Assembly (NCBI GenBank): GCA_017620475.1
Contig: JAFZQI010000024.1
Coordinates: 1 to 44,315 of the forward strand
From: Clostridiales bacterium
Lineage (GTDB): Bacteria; Bacillota; Clostridia; Saccharofermentanales; Saccharofermentanaceae
Reading direction: 5' to 3'
DNA: 44,315 bases
In this document: piece after piece, positions 40,261 to 44,315 of the stretch
Position numbering within the stretch: position 1 is the stretch's first letter
How the letters are laid out: the number at the start of each line of letters is the position of its first letter
Notes under the pieces: generated by a model
What the model was told of the DNA's origin: nothing
What the model saw: the letters and a program-made list of their open reading frames with translations, nothing else
The model's database searches: none
Program-made: the position numbers and the translations under genes

Positions 40261-41484
40261 ATGGTAACGCTTTGTCCCAACTGTTCTGCCCCTGTCGTCT
40301 TCGATCCGAAGACACAAAAGGTCATTTGCCATTCCTGTAGCGGCTCCTGGGACCCGCAGGAATTCGATCTTCAGAAGGAGAGCGTAGACCTGGAAGAAAC
40401 AAATGCGGACGTATCTGATATCGACGATGAGGATGTGGCCGCCCACTTTCTCGATGCCTATGTCTATCACTGCCCTTCCTGCGGTGGCGAGATCAATGTC
40501 AACGGAACCGAAAGTTCCACCAAGTGCATTTACTGCGGAAATCCGAGTATCGTGTTTAACCGGATCGAGAAGGAAAAAGCACCGGAATACATCATTCCCT
40601 TCACCGTCACCCGTGAAGAGGCTATTGAGAAGATCCGTCAAAGCCTGAAAGGACGTCTTCTGGTTCCCAAAGTCATAAAGAACCTGAATCCGGATATGGT
40701 CCGCGGAATCTATGTGCCCTACTGGCTCGTAAATGGCCGACATCTTGAAGGAGCCGTAGTGCGAAGCTATATCCCGGACAGAAGTTCGGATGGATCCACC
40801 AAACCGTATTACTGGGGCAGAGCCGGCATGATGCAGCTGCGGAATCTTCCGGTAGACGGATCGAAGATCCTATCCGATGACAGTTCCCAGCAGCTGGAGC
40901 CCTACGACCTTTCCGCCATCCAGCCTTTTGCGGAAAGCTATCTTCTGGGCTTTTATTCCAACGCCTCGGATATTACCTATAAAGACTTAACTGATGCTGC
41001 CGAAATGCGTGCCGTCGGTGCTTTTCACGACCAGGCCGCAGCCAGCGTATCCGGTGCCAACCCGCAAGTAGTCTGTTGGGAATACGAGACCGTGATAGAT
41101 GAAAACATCTATTACGCCATGTTCCCGGTATGGTTTGTCTCCTACGATTATGACGGACAGCATAATATCATCATGGTGAACGGACAGACCGGAAAAGTCG
41201 TGGGCGCGATCCCCTGGAAAAAGAAAAAACTGACCTGGGTAACCGCGATCCTGACGGCACTTTTCTCCATTCCTCTGACCATGACCATGTACTACTTCAT
41301 CGAACTTACGCATCAAGAGGGAGAACCCGATGCGATGGCGAATCTTGGGCTGGTCTTTTTTCCGCTGTTACTGGGTTTTGTTACGATCGCCATGGCGTCC
41401 GGGAAAAAGAAACTTGTGGATATCCATCTAAAGATGTCGCAGGCTTCTTCCATCTTCCATTTTGCTAAGAAAAGACAGGAGTGA
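40261..41484 (+). CDS. Membrane protein with two zinc ribbons (TFIIB-type)
   Basis: A 407-residue protein. The first zinc ribbon is C5-x2-C8 with C23-x2-C26 (LCPNC, ICHSC). The second follows at about C70-x2-C73 and C89-x2-C92 (HCPSC, KCIYC). A beta-rich central domain (about 100-310) contains YIIPFTVTREEAIEKIRQSL, GIYVPYWLVNGRHLEGAVVR and MFPVWFVSYDYDGQHNIIMV. Two transmembrane helices (about 324-342, 354-374) are followed by a short cytoplasmic tail. Relatives are annotated as TFIIB-type zinc-ribbon proteins and are not transcription factors in any proven sense. The 142-aa membrane protein gene follows by six bases. Confidence 0.82.
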   Translation: MVTLCPNCSAPVVFDPKTQKVICHSCSGSWDPQEFDLQKESVDLEETNADVSDIDDEDVAAHFLDAYVYHCPSCGGEINVNGTESSTKCIYCGNPSIVFNRIEKEKAPEYIIPFTVTREEAIEKIRQSLKGRLLVPKVIKNLNPDMVRGIYVPYWLVNGRHLEGAVVRSYIPDRSSDGSTKPYYWGRAGMMQLRNLPVDGSKILSDDSSQQLEPYDLSAIQPFAESYLLGFYSNASDITYKDLTDAAEMRAVGAFHDQAAASVSGANPQVVCWEYETVIDENIYYAMFPVWFVSYDYDGQHNIIMVNGQTGKVVGAIPWKKKKLTWVTAILTALFSIPLTMTMYYFIELTHQEGEPDAMANLGLVFFPLLLGFVTIAMASGKKKLVDIHLKMSQASSIFHFAKKRQE

Positions 41485-41490
41485 TCAGGT

Positions 41491-41919
41491 ATGTTTTGGT
41501 TAGTGTTTGCTTCGATTATAATCATGCTGCCGCTGGCCTACGGCCTTGCGACCTTTTTCCTGTATTCGATACTCCAGCATTCCAATCTGATCGGAAACAG
41601 CCGTTCCGCCTCAGAGAAGATCTCCACGCCTATATCCTACACCCACAAGGATAACAGCCTTCCTCAGCTATTCGAGAATTCCATGTATGAACCTACTGCG
41701 ATCGAATGGCTTCGTGAACTAAAGCAAAAACCGGAATACTCCGAAGCACTGGAAAACCAGCTTTCGAAAGATGATTTTCCGATCCTTACCACGCCGAAGA
41801 GTTTGATCCAGAAATTGCAGAGAAAGCAGAACAGTGCAGCAATCCAGGCCGCTGCACCTATGGACTCATCTTCACAGGATGAAAAACGCGGATCATGGAA
41901 AGACGCGATCATTAATTAG
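41491..41919 (+). CDS. Single-TM protein of unknown function
   Basis: A 142-residue protein with one N-terminal transmembrane helix (about 4-26) and a polar cytoplasmic part. That part has LFENSMYEPTAIEWLREL near 60 and a Ser/Gln-rich C-terminus. I recognise no family. AGGAG overlaps the end of the preceding zinc-ribbon gene and the two start/stop codons are six bases apart, so they are co-expressed. It may be a membrane partner of the zinc-ribbon protein; that is inference from position only. Confidence 0.72.
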   Translation: MFWLVFASIIIMLPLAYGLATFFLYSILQHSNLIGNSRSASEKISTPISYTHKDNSLPQLFENSMYEPTAIEWLRELKQKPEYSEALENQLSKDDFPILTTPKSLIQKLQRKQNSAAIQAAAPMDSSSQDEKRGSWKDAIIN

Positions 41920-41934
41920 AAGTAAGGTTTGTCC

Positions 41935-42502
41935 TTATAAAATCTCAGCCCGTATTTCTTCCAGCGAAACCACGGTAAAAGCACTGTCGATGTTTTTTCC
42001 TTCTGTAGAAAACTCCAAGTCTTTCTGTCTCAGGGATCGTCTTTATGTACTCCCACTCTTCCTTTGCAAAGAAATCTCTTGCGATCGACATTTCGATATC
42101 TTCGATCCGTTCCACATCGATACCGAGATTTCGATCCCCGATTCCGCACACGACCCAGTCACCGGAGTGGGAAAGGTTAAAGAAGATCTCCTCATGATCC
42201 TTCAGAAACGGCTTACCATATTCGTTTGTTCCAAGCGAAAGATCCTCGATACCATAACGTTTCTTCAGCGCATATCGAAGAAGCACTTCTGCAAAAAGGC
42301 TTCGCATCTTATCCGCCTCAAAGCGGAAGCGGCTGATCTGAGTCCTCCGCTCCGAAGAGATCTTTTCCAGAAGATCCCGGACCTCTCCGATCCCGGAAGT
42401 CTCGTAGAATCCATGAATATGCATCGTAATTGTCGTCAAACACGGTGTTTTAAGCAAAAGAAAATCCTGAAAGGGCAAGGTTATGTTCTGATAATAATTC
42501 AC
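41935..42502 (-). pseudogene. Decayed Sfp-type phosphopantetheinyl transferase
   Basis: The part from the ATG at 42424 (MHIHGFYETSG) is a normal Sfp-type front half: LLRYALKKRYGI, FLKDHEEIFFNLSHSGDWVV, the metal-binding LGIDVERIED and FFAKEEWEYIKTIPE. The W-x-x-K-E-x-x-x-K segment that must follow is missing. Directly after GVFY the frame runs into RRKKHRQCFYRG and stops at 41945. In a neighbouring frame the same DNA reads LEFSTEGKNIDSAFTVVSLE to a stop at 41935, which looks like a genuine C-terminus. So a central deletion with a frameshift has destroyed the gene. The open frame upstream of 42424 to 42502 is the GNAT-type scar, not PPTase sequence. Confidence 0.72.
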
Positions 42503-42552
42503 ACTTCATATCATTCGACCTCAAATTTCATTTTCCGATAGTTCATTAACTT
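42473..42552. repeat. 80-bp repeat, scar copy
   Basis: On the minus strand this reads the last codons of a serine hydrolase (EVNELSENEI, stop) and, after the same short gap, the first codons of a GNAT (MKCELLSEHNLAL). These match SEVNELSANGI and MKCELLAEQNLAL at 36211-36290. Neither gene continues: PPTase remnant sequence follows the GNAT start. Confidence 0.85.
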
Positions 42553-42566
42553 CAGGATTTAGTTAT

Positions 42567-42662
42567 CTATAGGTCTTCTTTGTAGATCCTCTTATCTGAT
42601 CCATTTGGATAATTCGCTGCCATAAAGTCAAACAATTTATCTACGATGGCACCTCCGAATAT
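42567..42662 (-). pseudogene. Short coding-like remnant
   Basis: The minus strand is open for 31 codons between stops (ending MAANYPNGSDKRIYKEDL). It contains a good GGAGGTG sequence inside the frame but no start codon at proper spacing. It adjoins the duplicated scar and may be part of the same rearranged debris. No family is recognised. Confidence 0.25.
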
Positions 42663-42708
42663 TTAAGGTCATTATTTCATGACCCGTTGAAAGCAATTGT
42701 GTAATCTC

Positions 42709-43425
42709 TTATTTGAACCCGTCACCCTTCAGACCATGAGGCGGCCAATGCTCCGTCAGTATTTTTCCATCTCTTTTAAGCCTGTTATTGCATAGTTCAT
42801 CGCCATAACCGATTGCCTTATTACGATAGTAGGCGAGACCGTATGATGCGAAACAAACGTGATCCATATTACAGACATACGGCATTATATCCAAAAAATC
42901 CTTTTCCTTCAGATATTTCCATGCACCGCACCGTACACAGTCAAGTTTAAGACTGTAATCGTTATCCGGTTCACGATAAACATAAACCCATGCATACGGG
43001 TATTCATCTCCAAACTTCCTGCTCTTTACCGCCATCCTTACCAAAAATGATTGAGCGAATTTCCGATTGGTCAAACACCGCACAATGCTTTGTATCCAAC
43101 CCGGTAAAGGTTTAAAATGCCGCTGTTCCATTATCGTCAGAAGCTCTCCAATCTTATGATCTTCAATCCCGTGTTTTCTGCCGACTAAAAACAATGCAGT
43201 ATATTGACCGATGCCAACCAGATTTGAAGTATCATTTGAATTCTTACTGCCTCCCACAAACGGCAGATCTTCAAGCACTGCTTCAGTAAAAGCGGTTTGA
43301 ACCTCTTTAAGAATATTAGAATAGTCCGATGCAAATACTTCCCGTGTCTCGTCCTTTGCATATGACATCAGTTTGTTAATCTGTTTCAGGTATTTGCTTT
43401 TGTTTTTAGAGTAATAAGGATGCAT
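42709..43425 (-). CDS. L-2-amino-thiazoline-4-carboxylic acid hydrolase family protein
   Basis: A 238-residue protein whose C-terminal half fits the ATC-hydrolase family. It has LDCVRCGAWKYLKEKDFLDI with paired cysteines, MPYVCNMDHVCFASYG with the conserved C-x2-D, and YYRNKAIGYGDELCNNRL at the end. The family is named after the ring-opening hydrolase of L-cysteine synthesis from ATC, but most members are uncharacterised and several are thought to be O-methyltransferase-linked or membrane-associated. The N-terminal 110 residues are helical and basic. GAGGG precedes the ATG. The upstream membrane-protein gene ends five bases away. Confidence 0.7.
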   Translation of the reverse strand: MHPYYSKNKSKYLKQINKLMSYAKDETREVFASDYSNILKEVQTAFTEAVLEDLPFVGGSKNSNDTSNLVGIGQYTALFLVGRKHGIEDHKIGELLTIMEQRHFKPLPGWIQSIVRCLTNRKFAQSFLVRMAVKSRKFGDEYPYAWVYVYREPDNDYSLKLDCVRCGAWKYLKEKDFLDIMPYVCNMDHVCFASYGLAYYRNKAIGYGDELCNNRLKRDGKILTEHWPPHGLKGDGFK

Positions 43426-43430
43426 GTGTA

Positions 43431-43952
43431 TTACCCTCTAAACAACATAAAGATACCTGCTGTGATCATGCACACAAAAGGGAAGAGTATCAGTCTGATT
43501 ATTTGATTTTTATTATTCCAACCACGTTTTTTCCAGCCTTCACACTCTTTGGTCTCGGGAAATAACTTTTTGTAAAATCCTGATGTCATTACAAGCCACT
43601 GATCCTGCACAAAGATATCGAAGATCTTGATAATATACAGACAAATCAAAAATCTGAGCCATAACTGCCAGAAACCATATCCTGACTTCAGGCCGTCTAT
43701 GCCAAGAAATACTATTCCTCCGATAAATGATGCAGCAAATAATGCAAACAGGATATGTGCTGTCCTCTGTTTCCATCGCGGCGGTTCCGGATGATCTTTA
43801 GCAGCTTCCTTTATATCTTCGGGCAAGAACCGGAGCACAAAAGATGGCTTGGCCATAGGGCTTGCAATCACTATCACAAGGAATTCAATAAGACACATTA
43901 TTAATGAAACAGCTATTGTCTTAATCATCAGTTCTGTAAACACTCCGTTCAT
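43431..43952 (-). CDS. Four-TM membrane protein of unknown function
   Basis: A 173-residue protein with hydrophobic segments at about 11-31, 67-86, 95-114 and 150-171 and a conserved-looking FVQDQWLVMTSGFYKKLFPETKE loop. I recognise no named family. It precedes the ATC-hydrolase-type gene by five bases and should be co-translated with it. The ATG at 43952 has no ribosome-binding site, and TATAAT lies only about 20 bases upstream, so translation may be leaderless, or an internal ATG (residue 9) is used. Confidence 0.75.
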   Translation of the reverse strand: MNGVFTELMIKTIAVSLIMCLIEFLVIVIASPMAKPSFVLRFLPEDIKEAAKDHPEPPRWKQRTAHILFALFAASFIGGIVFLGIDGLKSGYGFWQLWLRFLICLYIIKIFDIFVQDQWLVMTSGFYKKLFPETKECEGWKKRGWNNKNQIIRLILFPFVCMITAGIFMLFRG

Positions 43953-43972
43953 TGAATCGATGATAATTATAT

Positions 43973-44004
43973 AGCAAAAAGTTAGTTTACGCTAACTTTT
44001 TGCT
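43973..44004 (-). terminator. Bidirectional-looking terminator
   Basis: AGCAAAAAGTTAG (43973-43985) and CTAACTTTTTGCT (43992-44004) form a perfect 13-bp stem with a six-base loop. It lies downstream of the ABM-type gene (stop at 44123) and immediately upstream of the membrane-protein promoter, so it insulates the two minus-strand units. Confidence 0.75.
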
Positions 44005-44122
44005 TGCAATTCGTGCATGTTCAATTCAGCAACAACTACTACAATCTATCAAAAGGTCATTTCGATATCGTTTTCTATTAAAAGTTATCCTGTTACCCCC
44101 ATTGTTATGTTTACTGATGATA

Positions 44123-44315
44123 TTACGTTCTAATAAACTGTTTATCCGCATCATATTCATCACTGACGAAACGTTCAACCGTCATGTGGAGATCGTATTT
44201 CTCGCGTAGCTCAGCAAGTTGCTTCATCATAGGTGATGCATGATGCTCATCTATAGCGGCCTGATCCGTCCATGAGTCTATGAGCAGAACTGTCTCCGAA
44301 TCATCAAGCGGAACA
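44123..44315 (-). CDS. C-terminal part of an ABM-type (YgiN-like) monooxygenase (partial)
   Basis: The minus strand is open from the window edge to a TAA at 44123 and encodes 63 residues: VPLDDSETVLLIDSWTDQAA, then IDEHHASPMMKQLAELREKY and a charged end with VERFVSDEYDADKQFIRT. The W-x-D-x-x-A-x-x-x-H-x-x-S-x-x segment is typical of antibiotic-biosynthesis-monooxygenase (ABM) dimers such as putative quinol monooxygenases. About the first 35 residues lie outside the window. No cofactor is expected. Confidence 0.72.
   Translation of the reverse strand, partial: VPLDDSETVLLIDSWTDQAAIDEHHASPMMKQLAELREKYDLHMTVERFVSDEYDADKQFIRT

Noticed and set aside
42424..42502. GTG at 42502 as the true start of the PPTase (adds 26 residues)
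   Set aside because: These codons overlap the GNAT-type scar in another frame, so they were not part of the ancestral PPTase.
1..44315. CRISPR array, rRNA operon or transposase
   Set aside because: No regularly spaced repeats with unique spacers, no rRNA signature and no transposase motifs were seen on either strand.

Overview
The window looks like a chromosomal segment of a monoderm, Bacillota-type anaerobe, most likely a Clostridia member of the Lachnospiraceae/Oscillospiraceae kind. The evidence is strong AGGAGG-type ribosome-binding sites, TTGACA/TATAAT promoters, an S-layer-homology surface protein, lipobox lipoproteins, and many families typical of gut and rumen Clostridia (DUF4428, DUF5680, DUF3737, CPBP proteases, sensor-GGDEF proteins). 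No ribosomal or phylogenetic marker fixes the genus.

Layout. 1-0.5 kb: the first codons of a DUF4143-type ATPase behind an iterated motif, and a tRNA-Ser(GCU) with its terminator. 0.5-4.3 kb: housekeeping and hypothetical genes (small membrane protein, RmuC, hemolysin-III family, DUF4428). 4.4-14.7 kb: a cyclic-di-GMP neighbourhood. Two paralogous proteins, each with a LacI-like ligand-binding domain fused to an intact GGDEF domain, flank an alpha-galactosidase (GH27), an alanine-rich coiled-coil protein, a PatB-type C-S lyase overlapping a DUF3737 gene, an EAL protein that lacks the EAL motif, and a methyltransferase. 14.7-20.6 kb: an acetyltransferase, a solute-binding lipoprotein split by a frameshift in an A7/T7 tract, and a large secreted LRR-SLH-FN3 protein. 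20.7-23.6 kb: a NUDIX/2'-5' RNA ligase pair, then a three-gene operon encoding a 65-aa membrane protein, a CPBP protease and a membrane-anchored XRE regulator. The small protein is a paralogue of the regulator's membrane tail.

23.6-34 kb is mostly small accessory genes on the minus strand: iron-sulfur flavoprotein-like reductase, XRE-DUF5680, GNATs, TfoX-like, a broken HEAT-repeat gene, PadR plus a degenerate CPBP protein behind a paired operator, HAD, adenosine deaminase-like, AraC-GyrI, a serine hydrolase and MerR-GyrI behind a 19-bp-spacer promoter. 34-44.3 kb is visibly more AT-rich and scarred. It holds a nucleoside phosphorylase, two lipoproteins, a serine hydrolase/GNAT pair, a DUF4143 ATPase whose promoter lies between two 37-bp repeats, a zinc-ribbon membrane protein, a decayed phosphopantetheinyl transferase beside an 80-bp duplicated scar, a predicted ATC-hydrolase-family protein with a membrane partner, and the end of an ABM-type monooxygenase.

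The strongest candidates for something undescribed are the membrane-regulator/mini-tail/CPBP operon, the operator-flanked DUF4143 ATPases, the T7-tract frameshift in the surface lipoprotein, and a strand-biased 9-mer (AAAAGCACT) found 11 times on one strand and once on the other. Functions come from reading motifs; no database search was run.
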